From the NCBI RefSeq assembly GCF_000820515.1, contig NZ_JXDG01000042.1, positions 62,001 through 126,000 of the forward strand: DNA of 64,000 nt, in the 5' to 3' direction. The position numbers and the translations under genes are program-made. Source of the DNA: Pseudomonas batumici. GTDB taxonomy: Bacteria > Pseudomonadota > Gammaproteobacteria > Pseudomonadales > Pseudomonadaceae. Under the pieces are notes generated by a model, which saw nothing but the letters and a program-made list of their open reading frames with translations, ran no database searches and was not told the DNA's origin. Positions within the stretch are counted from its first letter, which is position 1. Each line of letters begins with the position of its first letter. Shown here in pieces: positions 9,261 through 18,586 of the stretch.

Positions 9261-9746
9261 ATGCAACTCATCACGTTGAAAATCGATAAGCCGGATGTGA
9301 CGAACTTCATCTTGGGTCAGACGCACTTCATCAAGTCCGTCGAGGATATCCATGAAGCGCTGGTCAATGCCGTGCCGGGCATCCCGTTTGGCGTGGCCTT
9401 TTGTGAAGCCTCCGGCAAATGCCTGGTGCGATGGTCTGGCACCGATACCTCAATGATCGAACTTGCACAGAAGAATGCGAAAGCCATCGGCGCAGGCCAT
9501 AGCTTCATCATTTTCCTGGGCGAGGGTTTCTATCCACTGAACGTGTTGAACACCCTCAAAATGGTTCCAGAGGTGTGCCGTATTTTTTGTGCAACAGCCA
9601 ATCCAACTGAAGTGATTCTCGCCGAGACGGAACAAGGGCGAGCGATCCTGGGCGTAGTGGATGGTTTCTGTGCCCATGACCTTGAAGACGACGCAGACAT
9701 CCTGTGGCGCAAGAGCCTGTTGCGGCAGATCGGCTATAAACTGTGA
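9261..9746 (+). CDS. Adenosine-specific kinase family protein (PF04008-like)
   Basis: 161 aa. The stretch IGAGHSFIIFLGEGFYPLNV (residues about 76-95), then VPEVCRIFCATANP and AETEQGRAILGVVDG, matches the small family typified by the archaeal adenosine-specific kinase. Most members are annotated by homology only. The protein is predicted cytosolic and compact. The start is an ATG at 9261 behind an excellent AAAGGAGG. It follows the unrecognised gene at 8200-9231 by 29 bases. Family membership is well supported; the enzymatic activity in bacteria is uncertain. Confidence 0.83.
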   Translation: MQLITLKIDKPDVTNFILGQTHFIKSVEDIHEALVNAVPGIPFGVAFCEASGKCLVRWSGTDTSMIELAQKNAKAIGAGHSFIIFLGEGFYPLNVLNTLKMVPEVCRIFCATANPTEVILAETEQGRAILGVVDGFCAHDLEDDADILWRKSLLRQIGYKL

Positions 9747-9783
9747 TAAGCCCATTCATCGGACAACCGGACGTCTGATACTT

Positions 9784-10815
9784 ATGCAAAAAACCTTACT
9801 GTTCTGCCTAGTAGCCCTCTCCCCCCTGGCCCACGCCGACCTGGCCGGCGTCTGGAAAGGCACGCTGGGCAAAAGCCCCGTCACTGTCTGTTTCAACGCA
9901 GCGCCTAACCAGGGCGCCAGTTACTACTACCAGCGTTTCCTGACGCCCATTCAACTGACCCGGGACAAGGCTGATGAGCCATGGGTCGAAGAAGGCAAAA
10001 CCGGTATCTGGCGGCTGGAAGCGCCACAGGGTGATGCGTTGACCGGGGCGTGGAGCAAGAACCAGGACAGCCAACCAGTCCCCCTGCACCTTGAGCGCAT
10101 CGGCACCCCATCGAACACCGACGGCTGTGCCAGCGAGACCTACAACGCCCCCATCGAAGCCGTACCGCCGACAGCCAAGGTCGAGAAAAAAATCTTCCAG
10201 GACCACCCCTATCAGGTGAAGACCCAAGGTGCGCAAGTCACCTTGAAGCTCGAAGGGGATGGACCGGCAATGGCCAAGGTCAATAAAGACTTGGCACGCC
10301 TGGCGATCAGCCCTGAAGGCCAAAAGGATTTTTACCAGGAGCGGCGCAACGCCCTGGGTAACAACGGCGGTACCTCCACCAGTGAAATCCTTGTCGAGCC
10401 CATGTACTGGTCGTCGCAATGGATCACCGTCAGGTTCTACCGCTGGGCCGCCGGTTCCGGCCGTAACGGTATCAGCTGGGGCCTGCACACCTGGAACCTG
10501 CAAACCGGTGAAAGCGTTGATCCGTGGTCCTGGCTGGGCGGACGCTACGAGTGGGACAGTCCCTACTCCGGCTCTATCCAATTGCCCGCCAAGTTCAGCG
10601 CCTGGCTGACCAAGCAAGCTACCGTGGACGAGGGCTGCCCGGCCGTGACCAGCTACTCGGACTTCGACCTGACCTTCGATACCCAAGGCATGAAATTCTC
10701 CACACCCGCCACGGGTGACGGTTGCGACAATGAACTGAGCTTTACCTGGGACCAGTTACAGCCGGTTCTGACCGCCAAAGGCGAGGCAGCACTGCCCGGT
10801 TTGAAAATGCCCTGA
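9784..10815 (+). CDS. Exported protein of unknown function, possibly DUF3298-like C-terminus
   Basis: 343 aa from an ATG at 9784, chosen because it opens with a clean signal peptide (MQKTLLFCLVALSPLAHA, cleavage expected near residue 18). A longer reading from 9661 would overlap the previous gene and bury the signal sequence. The mature protein begins with DLAGVWKGTLG, a compact beta segment. The region from about residue 140, with ITVRFYRWAAGSG, HTWNLQTGE and LGGRYEWDS, recalls DUF3298/RsiV-type periplasmic modules. Role unknown. It converges with the LprI-like gene at 10871-12055. Confidence 0.75.
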   Translation: MQKTLLFCLVALSPLAHADLAGVWKGTLGKSPVTVCFNAAPNQGASYYYQRFLTPIQLTRDKADEPWVEEGKTGIWRLEAPQGDALTGAWSKNQDSQPVPLHLERIGTPSNTDGCASETYNAPIEAVPPTAKVEKKIFQDHPYQVKTQGAQVTLKLEGDGPAMAKVNKDLARLAISPEGQKDFYQERRNALGNNGGTSTSEILVEPMYWSSQWITVRFYRWAAGSGRNGISWGLHTWNLQTGESVDPWSWLGGRYEWDSPYSGSIQLPAKFSAWLTKQATVDEGCPAVTSYSDFDLTFDTQGMKFSTPATGDGCDNELSFTWDQLQPVLTAKGEAALPGLKMP

Positions 10816-10870
10816 ATGTCCCCCCACCCGGGAGGCGTCACCCAGTACAGAGGCAGGGGAACAGCGGGGC

Positions 10871-12055
10871 TTACTCGCCGATGAAATCCAGGCGCTGGCT
10901 CATCCATTGCCGAACGATCTCCCGCGCAGCCTGTTGCGCCTCGCCCGCCGATAAACCGCGCTCGTGCTGCAACCAGGTGCTGGTCACCTGTCGGGCGGGC
11001 TCGACCGCAGCCAGGGCCTGCTGACGCTGCTTTTTCGGCCAGGACTTGTCGTCGGCCCAATCACGCACGATCTGTTCGGGATCATCCGCCTGTGCGGCCG
11101 GCGCCTTGAGAAAGTCTCGGGGAGACGTCGTAGCTCGCAGCGCCATCAAGTGCCAGTCGGCATAGCTGGCAAAGCGGATGGTGCCGGCATTCTCGCTCGC
11201 CGCAGACACCACCTCGTCAAAGCTGCTGCTCAGTTGCTTCCAGGGACGTTGCTCGAACAGGTTGCCCTGAGGGACGCAGATCGGTGCAAAAGTGTCGCGA
11301 GTAGAACCGTAGAGCGGGCCAAAGGCGTCGTAGGCGGCCTCGCCCTGGCGCGAGAAAATAAAGCAGTGGACATAGGCGCGCTGGTCAGCGAATAACGCGT
11401 ACTCTGCCCGCTCGATCATCATGCGCAGCAACGTCAGTTCAACTCGGTCGCGACTCACCGACTGATCATTCTCCAGGTCGCTGAACACCGAGCGCGGAAA
11501 GTCGTCGTCAGCCAATACCTTGAGTACCTGTTGACGGTTCTTTTCGGCCTCCTCTTTCGTCACCCCGCTGGCCGGCTCAAAACGATGCAGATAAACCAGC
11601 CAGGCCGCGGCTAACTCACTGCTCGGATAATGCCTCAGCCCTTGTGCCGCCTCAGCCGGGTGGTAGGGAATGCTGGCGATAATCGCGTCCAGGGCCGCCG
11701 TGTCCGGCTGGGTCAGCTTGCCCACCTCGATCACCCGCTGGCTCAGCACCGGTTGCAGGCAAGCCGTCAGTTTGTCCAGGTCAGCGGCGCAGGCGTTGCG
11801 AGTTTGCAACCAGGCACGTTGGCCACTGCGCAAAGCATCGCGCTGATCAGGTGCCAGCTTCGCTATTGCCCTGCTGTAGTGTGCACCGAGAGTGCCGTCC
11901 AGCTCGCTCAATTCGGGACTGGCACAGATGGCCCGCTCCACCGTTGTCGACGCTTTCTGACAATCGAAGGATGCCGCCACTGCGGGTGTGCCCACACTCA
12001 ACAGCAATCCGGCAAGCAACAATAGTGAACGCAGGGGCTGTACGGGGCGGGCCAT
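10871..12055 (-). CDS. Exported protein with LprI-type N-terminal domain
   Basis: 394 aa from the ATG at 12055, which has AAGGA six bases upstream and starts a signal peptide (LLLLAGLLLSVGTPAVA, cleavage near residue 26). After cleavage comes FDCQKASTTVERAICASPEL followed by ALRSGQRAWLQTRNAC and a Cys near the end of the module: the cysteine-paired PF07007 LprI-type domain. LprI of Mycobacterium tuberculosis inhibits lysozyme; here only the fold is inferred. The remaining 270 residues are not recognised. An in-frame ATG 36 bases upstream lacks a ribosome site. Confidence 0.8.
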   Translation of the reverse strand: MARPVQPLRSLLLLAGLLLSVGTPAVAASFDCQKASTTVERAICASPELSELDGTLGAHYSRAIAKLAPDQRDALRSGQRAWLQTRNACAADLDKLTACLQPVLSQRVIEVGKLTQPDTAALDAIIASIPYHPAEAAQGLRHYPSSELAAAWLVYLHRFEPASGVTKEEAEKNRQQVLKVLADDDFPRSVFSDLENDQSVSRDRVELTLLRMMIERAEYALFADQRAYVHCFIFSRQGEAAYDAFGPLYGSTRDTFAPICVPQGNLFEQRPWKQLSSSFDEVVSAASENAGTIRFASYADWHLMALRATTSPRDFLKAPAAQADDPEQIVRDWADDKSWPKKQRQQALAAVEPARQVTSTWLQHERGLSAGEAQQAAREIVRQWMSQRLDFIGE

Positions 12056-12164
12056 GGGGTTCCTTGGGTGAGTTCCTTTCCAGGTGCGCATTGTGCCAAG
12101 ACCGCTGATTCCAAGTCTATCGGCCGTTCAGCTCGCTGAAACTCAGCACACCTCTGCGCAACCG

Positions 12165-12614
12165 TCAGCGTTGCGAAAACTGAGCCATTAGCGCGGGATA
12201 ATCTTGCGGCTCAGGAAAAGCCTCGTAACTGACGAGTGCCCCCGTATTAGCCCACGATAATTTTTCACGGGTCCAGGTTTCCATGAATGGGGCGTAATGC
12301 TCCGGGTTGTCCAGCAGGCTGCTGCGCACACCAATGTACGCCTCGTTTCCGGCAGGGCGAGTGAACAGCCAGGTCAGGCAATATGGGCAGAAGAAATGCC
12401 GGGTCGTGCCATGCAGGCCGCCGATGACCGGGATGCCCTGTGTGATCACGAAGCCTTCGGCCGGGAAAAGCGCGGTCAGGGAGAATGCGCTCGAGGACAT
12501 TTTCTGGCAGCCCACGCAGTGGCATGCGCTGGTGATAACAGGTCCGCAATGGGTTTCAAAGGTCACTTGTCCGCAACGGCAGGTACCGGTGGCATGGGGT
12601 GTCTGGTTGTTCAT
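12165..12614 (-). CDS. GFA / CENP-V domain zinc protein
   Basis: 149 aa. Zinc ligands of the GFA (glutathione-dependent formaldehyde-activating enzyme-like) fold are evident: CRCG near residues 12-15, CHCVGC near 31-36 and CPYC near 76-79. Most bacterial members have no proven activity; the founding enzyme speeds adduct formation between glutathione and formaldehyde. The ATG at 12614 follows AGGTCTCC-type weak spacing. It is divergent from a LysR-type regulator at 12810, which could control it; that link is inferred from arrangement alone. Confidence 0.85.
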   Translation of the reverse strand: MNNQTPHATGTCRCGQVTFETHCGPVITSACHCVGCQKMSSSAFSLTALFPAEGFVITQGIPVIGGLHGTTRHFFCPYCLTWLFTRPAGNEAYIGVRSSLLDNPEHYAPFMETWTREKLSWANTGALVSYEAFPEPQDYPALMAQFSQR

Positions 12615-12809
12615 GGAGACCTCGTTTCAGTGTCGGTCATCGAGCGATAAGATACGGCGCCACAGCGGCATCCACCGGCAAGGCTCATGAGTCAAGTCTC
12701 TTGTTGGCGCGACAGGGCACTTGATGGGGGTGTTGATTTCGGTAAAGCATGCGCGAGTGTCGACCTGATTAAAACTGATCAAACCTGCTTATCTGCTCAT
12801 AGGAAATGT

Positions 12810-13703
12810 ATGAACGCCCCACAGCTCCAATGGGAAACCCAGCGGGTTTTCCTGGCTGTCCTTCGAACCGGTAGTCTTTCTGCTGCCGCGCGCGCGTTGG
12901 GCATCGCGCAGGCCACTGCAAGGCGCCGTATAGATGCACTTGAGCACAGCGTCGGGATGAGCCTGTTTGTCCGCTCCCCGTCGGGATTGATGCCCACCGA
13001 TACGGCTAGAGAGCTGATCGGCCACGTTGAATCCATGGCCTTGGCCGCCGAGGCGTTCACCCGTGCCGCGTCTGCCGAAGCGAGCGTGCCTGGGGGGACG
13101 GTGCGCGTCACCAGCAGCCAGTTGCTTGGCGTTGAGGTGCTTCCTTCGATGCTGCGCGAGATTCGCACGGCCCAGCCACAATTGACCCTTGAGCTCAGCG
13201 TCTCGAACCGCCTGGAGGCCCTGGCGTTGCAGGAGTCCGATGTGGCGGTGCGTATTCGTCGTCCTACCGAGGCGGCCGTGGTCACGCGCCATGTGGGGGA
13301 TTTGCACATAGGCCTGTACGCGACTGCGGAACTGCTTGCGCAGAGCGGCGTACCCCACCATGCAAGCGAATTGAGTCACTATCCACTGATCGGCCCTGAT
13401 CGCAACCTGGCGGAAGTGGCGTTTCTGGGGCAACAGGGTTTCCTCTGCACGTCGGAACACGCAGTCATTCGCACTGATGACCATCTGGCCCAGTTTGCGG
13501 CGCTCAGGGCCGGGTTGGGAATCGGCGTGTGTTCGAGCCAGTTGGCGCGCCGCCATGGGCTGGTGCGGGTGCTGCCGGAACAGGTCGATTTCCGTGTAGA
13601 TGTCTGGATCGCCATGCACCACGACCTACGGCGAGTACGACGTATCGCGCTGGTGTTCGATGCGTTGGCGCAATCACTGTCGCGTTTTCTGGCGGATCGC
13701 TGA
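12810..13703 (+). CDS. LysR-type transcriptional regulator
   Basis: 297 aa from the ATG at 12810, which has AGGA seven bases upstream; an earlier in-frame ATG at 12687 would add 41 unrelated residues. The N-terminal winged HTH is clear (VFLAVLRTGSLSAAARALGI, then ARRRIDALE). The effector domain starts near residue 90, with VRVTSSQLLGVEVLPSML and the late GLGIGVCSS segment. It looks like the subgroup that binds short promoters of neighbouring oxidoreductases. Divergent from the GFA-domain gene. Confidence 0.88.
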   Translation: MNAPQLQWETQRVFLAVLRTGSLSAAARALGIAQATARRRIDALEHSVGMSLFVRSPSGLMPTDTARELIGHVESMALAAEAFTRAASAEASVPGGTVRVTSSQLLGVEVLPSMLREIRTAQPQLTLELSVSNRLEALALQESDVAVRIRRPTEAAVVTRHVGDLHIGLYATAELLAQSGVPHHASELSHYPLIGPDRNLAEVAFLGQQGFLCTSEHAVIRTDDHLAQFAALRAGLGIGVCSSQLARRHGLVRVLPEQVDFRVDVWIAMHHDLRRVRRIALVFDALAQSLSRFLADR

Positions 13704-13777
13704 TAAAGGTTACTGTTGAGCGGCGACTTTCGGCCGACTAGCCTCGCTCATACTGCAGCCCTGCCATACTGTTCAGC

Positions 13778-14518
13778 ATGACCAGCGCAACCTTCCGCTT
13801 CTACGAGGAGCTTAACGATTTCCTGCCGGCCGAACGGCGGCGGCAGTCCTTCACTTGCGAGTGCGCGCGAGGGGCGACGGTCAAGCACATGATCGAGGCG
13901 CTCGGGATACCGCACACCGAGGTCGAGTTGGTGCTGCTCAACGGCGAGTCGGTGGGCTTCGAGCGGGTGATCTTCGACAATGACCGGCTGGCGGTGTATC
14001 CCAAGTTCGAAGCGCTGGACATCAGCCCACTGCTCAAGGTTCGTGCGCAACCTTTACGGGTGCTGCGCTTCGTCGCTGATGCGCACCTTGGCGGGCTGGC
14101 CAGCCTGCTGCGCATGAGCGGCTTCGACACCCTCTACGACAATGGCTTCGAGGATGGCCAGATCGCCGAGATCGCTTCGCAGCAAGGACGCATCGTGCTA
14201 ACCCGCGACCGCGAACTGCTCAAGCGCAAGATCATCAGCCACGGCTGTTACGTGCATGCCCTGAAACCGTCGCTGCAGCTGCGCGAATTGTACGAGCGCC
14301 TCGACCTGGCACGTAGCGCGCGGCCCTTCAGCCTGTGCCTTCATTGCAACCTGCCGCTGCACGAGATCAGCCCGGAACTGGCCCGGCCGCTGGTGCCGCC
14401 GCGCGTCAGCGCCCTCTATTCGCACTTCCTGCGCTGCGACACCTGCCAACGGGTTTACTGGGAGGGTTCGCACTGGCGCGGCATGTGTGCACTGCTGGCA
14501 CCTCTGCTGGACCGATAG
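13778..14518 (+). CDS. Mut7-C RNase domain protein with N-terminal ubiquitin-like fold
   Basis: 246 aa. Residues 1-85 form a MoaD/ThiS-like ubiquitin fold (FRFYEELNDFLPAERR, then VELVLLNGESVGF and LAVYPKF). Residues about 92-240 are the Mut7-C PIN-like nuclease module: FVADAHLGGLASLLRMSGFD, the acidic RIVLTRDRELLKR and a C-terminal zinc pair CLHCN...CDTC. The fused Ub-Mut7C architecture is known in bacteria and is thought to act on RNA; the target is unknown. ATG at 13778 has only a weak ribosome site. It converges with the GST gene. Confidence 0.85.
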   Translation: MTSATFRFYEELNDFLPAERRRQSFTCECARGATVKHMIEALGIPHTEVELVLLNGESVGFERVIFDNDRLAVYPKFEALDISPLLKVRAQPLRVLRFVADAHLGGLASLLRMSGFDTLYDNGFEDGQIAEIASQQGRIVLTRDRELLKRKIISHGCYVHALKPSLQLRELYERLDLARSARPFSLCLHCNLPLHEISPELARPLVPPRVSALYSHFLRCDTCQRVYWEGSHWRGMCALLAPLLDR

Positions 14519-14547
14519 CCGAGCGTTCAGCCCCCTGAAACTCTACG

Positions 14548-15171
14548 TCATGGCGTCCCGTTTCTTCCGTACAGGCGGTAGCCCGGTCGACGACTCAAGC
14601 GTTCGTAATAGTCGCTCACGGCCGGAAGATTCGGATGAGCAAGCGGTGTTTCGAACCACCGATTAACCGACAGGCCGATCGGCACGTCCGCCAGAGAAAA
14701 CTCGTCGCCGCTGACGTAGGCCCCGGTTGAGTCCAGCTGTCGATCGAGGATCTCCATATGCCTCGACCAGTTGCTGCACGCGGCGGCCAATGCTTGGCTG
14801 TCCTGATGCTCAGGCGAATGCCTGACCAGCGACATGAAGGCATAACTCCACGACTTGTTGAGATCTGACGCTTGCCAATCGATCCATTGATCCACCCGCG
14901 CTTTGGCTCTCGCTTCAGTCGGGTAAAGGTGAGCGCCGTTGTAACGAGACGCCAGGTAGCGAATGATCGAGTTTGACTCCCAAAGAATGAAGTCATCGTC
15001 CTGAATGACCGGCACCATCGCGTTGGGATTCAGCGCCAGGAATTCAGGTGTCTGCGTCGACCTGAAACCCGTCCCCCAATCTTCCCGTTCAAAGGGAATG
15101 CCAATCTCGACGCAGGCCCAGAGTACCTTTCGTACGTTGATCGACGATGCCTTACCCAATATACGCAACAT
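14548..15171 (-). CDS. Glutathione S-transferase family protein
   Basis: 207 aa. The thioredoxin-like N-terminal domain begins MLRILGKASSINVRKVLWA, with Ser residues at the usual catalytic position, then NPNAMVPVIQDDDFILWESN, which carries the cis-Pro and the glutathione-binding acidic/Ser pair. The all-helical C-terminal domain contains FSLADVPIGL, the conserved N-capping box. Substrate unknown. ATG at 15171 with AGGA close upstream. A single gene between convergent and tandem neighbours. Confidence 0.9.
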   Translation of the reverse strand: MLRILGKASSINVRKVLWACVEIGIPFEREDWGTGFRSTQTPEFLALNPNAMVPVIQDDDFILWESNSIIRYLASRYNGAHLYPTEARAKARVDQWIDWQASDLNKSWSYAFMSLVRHSPEHQDSQALAAACSNWSRHMEILDRQLDSTGAYVSGDEFSLADVPIGLSVNRWFETPLAHPNLPAVSDYYERLSRRPGYRLYGRNGTP

Positions 15172-15296
15172 TCCATGTCCTCATCGCTCAGGAGGGTGGG
15201 TCTGATCGACTGACGCTATCGCCTTGTAGGGCGGGTTGTCCAGCTTCTGCTTTGGCCGATAGCAGTCCTTGGGACGCTGAACAAGAATACGTGTAT

Positions 15297-16046
15297 TCAT
15301 TGCCCGATACGTTGACTGTACCGATCCTGGATGCGCGCCAGTTCGCCCGAGTGGCGCAGTTGCTCCAGGGCGTCGGCCCAGGCGGCGACCAGTTTGTCAT
15401 CACAGTCGCGACTGAAGGCGATGTACAGCGATGAGCGATAGATCTCGACGGGAATCTGCCGCAGCGTGCCGGGGGCGATGTTCAACTGTCGACTGTAGTA
15501 GGCCACCCCCGCCGCGGTGTCGCCTACGATGATGTCGGTGCGCCCGGCCAGCAGCAGGCGATAGAGCTGCCGGCTCTCGGTTGCAATTCTCTGGAGGTTG
15601 TTGAAGCCCCGCGCCTGCAGAATGTCGGGGATCAGGCCGGCCTGTCTCGTCGTGATCCGTGGGGCGTGCAGCAGTTGCTCCAGGGAATTCACCGGCGGCT
15701 GCGCATTGGCTAACTGATAGGGGTAAATGGACTCCTCAACGATCGGTCCGACCCACTTGTATAACGGTTCGCGCTCCGCCGTGCGGAATAGGGAATAAAT
15801 GATGGTCTTGGGCCGGGTCTTCGATTCGCGGATGCCTCGCATACTGGGCAGCAGCACCACCTCGAAGTTATCCCCGGTCAGCGCCATGATGCCCCGAACG
15901 ATCTCCGTGGACATGCCGGTGAGCTGATTGTTCTCCAGGTAGTTGTACGGTGCCCACTCTTCAGTAACGACCTGATACTGCTCGGCCCTGACGGGAGAGC
16001 CGAGCAATAGACAGAGCAGCGCTACAGTAAATATCGAATGCTTCAC
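15297..16046 (-). CDS. Periplasmic solute-binding protein, family 3 type
   Basis: 249 aa from a GTG at 16046 with AGGA five bases before it. This start gives a normal signal peptide (hydrophobic SIFTVALLCLLLGSPVRA). The mature protein starts EQYQVVTEEWAPYNYLENN and has TEIVRGIMALTG and RTDIIVGDTAAG, as in amino-acid-type binding proteins. No transporter genes are adjacent. Orphan proteins of this type in pseudomonads often act as signal inputs or secondary binding proteins, so transport is not certain. A longer reading from a TTG at 16076 is less likely. Confidence 0.8.
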   Translation of the reverse strand: MKHSIFTVALLCLLLGSPVRAEQYQVVTEEWAPYNYLENNQLTGMSTEIVRGIMALTGDNFEVVLLPSMRGIRESKTRPKTIIYSLFRTAEREPLYKWVGPIVEESIYPYQLANAQPPVNSLEQLLHAPRITTRQAGLIPDILQARGFNNLQRIATESRQLYRLLLAGRTDIIVGDTAAGVAYYSRQLNIAPGTLRQIPVEIYRSSLYIAFSRDCDDKLVAAWADALEQLRHSGELARIQDRYSQRIGQ

Positions 16047-16118
16047 GTGTCCTGCCTGGTGGGCTGTGGTGATCAAGGGTGGATCTGATTGTGTCGTGAA
16101 ATCAATCAGAACGGCACG

Positions 16119-16409
16119 CTATTTGATCTGCACAATGACCGGACCTTCCGTTACGATCGGCGGGTTCGCGCGGATATGCGAGGCATTCTTCTGAATCCAG
16201 TCGCGCGCGACTTTCAAGCTCGCATCGCTGCCGGTCTTGTCCGTGCAAACCGTCACCGACGTGCCGCCATCACCCGTATTGAGCAGTGTGTAGCTGACGA
16301 GGCCAGGCACTGTCCGCAGGGTCGCTTCGATGTCGGCATTGCGTTCTTCCAAAAACTCGAAAAGCTGCCGTGCTCCAACACCCAGGTAGGTTCTTATCAC
16401 CGCATACAT
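16119..16409 (-). CDS. Small protein of unknown function, probable dimeric alpha-beta barrel
   Basis: 96 aa. The pattern MYAVIRTYLGVGARQLFEFL, then EATLRTVPGLVSYTLLNTGDG and TVCTDKTGSDASLKVARDWI has the beta-alpha-beta repeat of the ferredoxin-like dimeric barrel (ABM-like) superfamily. No catalytic residues can be assigned. The start is an ATG at 16409 with AAGGAG nine bases upstream. It stands alone between the solute-binding protein and the alcohol dehydrogenase on the other strand. Confidence 0.75.
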   Translation of the reverse strand: MYAVIRTYLGVGARQLFEFLEERNADIEATLRTVPGLVSYTLLNTGDGGTSVTVCTDKTGSDASLKVARDWIQKNASHIRANPPIVTEGPVIVQIK

Positions 16410-16663
16410 GGTCGTCTCCTTCGGGAGTACCGTCTTGATGCCAATCCAGATCCGCTGATGGCCGCTATCACTCAGGTTTCACTTCCCCCCGATCTATTCA
16501 GCTTAGCCAAACGCCGGCGACAAGCGAAATACAACGACCACCGGCCACTATTGGCCCCAGGCTAGCGGTAACCGAAACAACGGCAAGCGATACGCTACAC
16601 TCCCTTGGCTGCGCCGCGGCACCTGAGGTGCCAGAACCCTGTCTCCTGACCTGGAGGTATCCA

Positions 16664-17695
16664 ATGAGCGATAACACCGAACTCACTTCCTTCACCGGCT
16701 GGGCCGCAACGGCGGCCGGCGCTCCGCTGGAGCGCTATAGCTACGATCCCGGCCCTTTGGGTGAAGAGGAAGTGGAAGTCGCCGTGGAGTATTGCGGCGT
16801 CTGCCACTCCGACCAGTCGATGATCGATAACGAATGGGGACTCAGCCATTACCCCTTCATCCCCGGCCACGAGGTGGTCGGCAGTATCGTGCGGGTAGGC
16901 GCACAGGTACGCAATCTCGAAGTCGGGCAACGGGTCGGCATTGGTTGGTACAAGGGCAGCTGCATGCATTGCTCCTCGTGTGTCGAAGGCTCCCACCAGC
17001 TATGCGGCACCGCCCAACCCACCATAGTCGGCAGCAACGGAGGCTTCGCCGACCGACTGCGCTCGCACTGGGCCTGGGCTCTTCCGATACCCAACAGTCT
17101 CGATCCGGCCATGGCCGGACCACTGTTCTGCGCAGGCTCGACAGTGTTCAACCCACTGGTGGAGTTCGGCGTCAAGCCCACCGACCGGGTCGGTGTGGTG
17201 GGAATCGGCGGCCTCGGTCACCTGGCACTGCGCTTCCTCAACGCCTGGGGTTGCGAAGTCACGGCCTTTACTTCGTCGTTGAGCAAGGCGGACGAAGCCA
17301 GGAAACTGGGCGCACACAAGGTAGTCGCCTCTACCGACAGTCACGCCCTCAAGTCCATTGCCGGCACCCTGGATTTTCTCCTGGTGACTGCCAATGCCGA
17401 CCTCGACTGGTCGGCCATGCTCGGTACACTGCGCGGCAAGGGCCGCCTGCACCTTGTGGGCGCCGTGCCTGGTGCTATTCCCGTGCACGTGTTCGACCTG
17501 CTTCTCCAACAGAAGAGTTTGTCCGCCTCGCCGGTGGGCTCACCCAGCACCACGGCGACCATGCTGGAATTTTGCGCCCGTCATCAGATTCTGCCGCAGG
17601 TCGAGCACTTTCCCATGAGCCGGGTCAACGAAGCCGTCGATCGCCTGCGCAGTGGCAAGGCCCGTTACCGCGTCGTGCTGGACGCCAGCAAATGA
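16664..17695 (+). CDS. Zinc-dependent alcohol dehydrogenase, cinnamyl-alcohol-dehydrogenase type
   Basis: 343 aa from an ATG at 16664 behind GGAGGTATCCA. It is a medium-chain dehydrogenase with both zinc sites: catalytic C44 in CGVCHSD, H69-E70 in GHE and C156; structural C100, C103, C106 and C114. The nucleotide-binding Gly motif is GIGGLGHLAL (180-189). Overall layout follows the YahK/CAD group of NADPH-linked aldehyde reductases, which clear a broad range of aldehydes; coenzyme choice is inferred. No operon partner is close. Confidence 0.9.
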   Translation: MSDNTELTSFTGWAATAAGAPLERYSYDPGPLGEEEVEVAVEYCGVCHSDQSMIDNEWGLSHYPFIPGHEVVGSIVRVGAQVRNLEVGQRVGIGWYKGSCMHCSSCVEGSHQLCGTAQPTIVGSNGGFADRLRSHWAWALPIPNSLDPAMAGPLFCAGSTVFNPLVEFGVKPTDRVGVVGIGGLGHLALRFLNAWGCEVTAFTSSLSKADEARKLGAHKVVASTDSHALKSIAGTLDFLLVTANADLDWSAMLGTLRGKGRLHLVGAVPGAIPVHVFDLLLQQKSLSASPVGSPSTTATMLEFCARHQILPQVEHFPMSRVNEAVDRLRSGKARYRVVLDASK

Positions 17696-17874
17696 CAGAC
17701 TGGCGCGCCGGGTAACACCGCGCGCGCCTTCAACTGCTGCTATTACAGCCCCCTTGGATACGAATCGAGCCATGACCCCGGTCGCAGGCATTTGAAATGC
17801 ACGCCGTAGCTCGATAGAGTCGCGCCCCGATCCGGCCAAAGGTGCCGGACGCTCGTGGTGAAAAGGGGCTGCAG

Positions 17875-18570
17875 TTGAACGAACAGACATTGTCCATGCG
17901 CCTGGAACGCGTGGCGGCGCATGTGCCAGCCGGTGCGCGCCTGGCCGATATCGGCTCGGATCACGGCTACCTGCCGGTGGCGTTGATGCGCCGTGGCGCC
18001 ATCGCGGCGGCGGTGGCCGGCGAAGTGGCACTGACACCGTTCCGCTCGGCCGAACGCACCGTGCGCGAGAACGGCCTCGACCAGCGGATCAGCGTGCGCC
18101 TGGCCAACGGTCTGGCAGCGATCGAACCTGAAGACGGGATCACGGCGATCAGCCTCTGTGGCATGGGCGGCGAGACGATCCGCGACATCCTCGACAGCGG
18201 CAAGGCACGTCTGAGCGGCCAGGAGCGCCTGATCCTGCAGCCCAACGGCGGCGAGCAGCCACTGCGCCAATGGCTGATGGAAAACGGCTATCGCATCCTC
18301 TGCGAGGAAGTGCTGCGGGAAAACCGCTTCGACTACGAAATCATCATCGCCGAGCGCGCCGGGCCGGTGATGTACACCGCCGAGGAGCTGTACTTCGGCC
18401 CGCTGCAGATGCAGGCACGCAGCCCGGCGTTCCTGCTCAAGTGGCAACGCAGGCTGCGCCAGAAGCAGCGGACCCTGACCCACTTCGCCCGGGCGCGGCA
18501 GGCCGTGCCCGAGGAAAAGGTGCAGGACATCGCCCGGCAAGCACGCTGGATCAGCGAACTGTTGGCCTGA
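17875..18570 (+). CDS. trmK: tRNA (adenine22-N1)-methyltransferase TrmK
   Basis: 231 aa if read from the TTG at 17875, which has AAGGGG six bases upstream and gives an N-terminus MNEQTLSMRLERVAAHVP. A GTG at 17842 would add 11 residues. The protein has the Rossmann SAM loop LADIGSDHGYLPVAL (motif I), the catalytic-region CGMGGETI and LILQPNGGEQPLRQWL. TrmK methylates A22 of tRNAs. In this genus the family is present though less studied than in Bacillus. Convergent with the AhpD-like gene 16 bases away. Confidence 0.88.
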   Translation: MNEQTLSMRLERVAAHVPAGARLADIGSDHGYLPVALMRRGAIAAAVAGEVALTPFRSAERTVRENGLDQRISVRLANGLAAIEPEDGITAISLCGMGGETIRDILDSGKARLSGQERLILQPNGGEQPLRQWLMENGYRILCEEVLRENRFDYEIIIAERAGPVMYTAEELYFGPLQMQARSPAFLLKWQRRLRQKQRTLTHFARARQAVPEEKVQDIARQARWISELLA

Positions 18571-18586
18571 GCCCCTTGAGCCAGCG

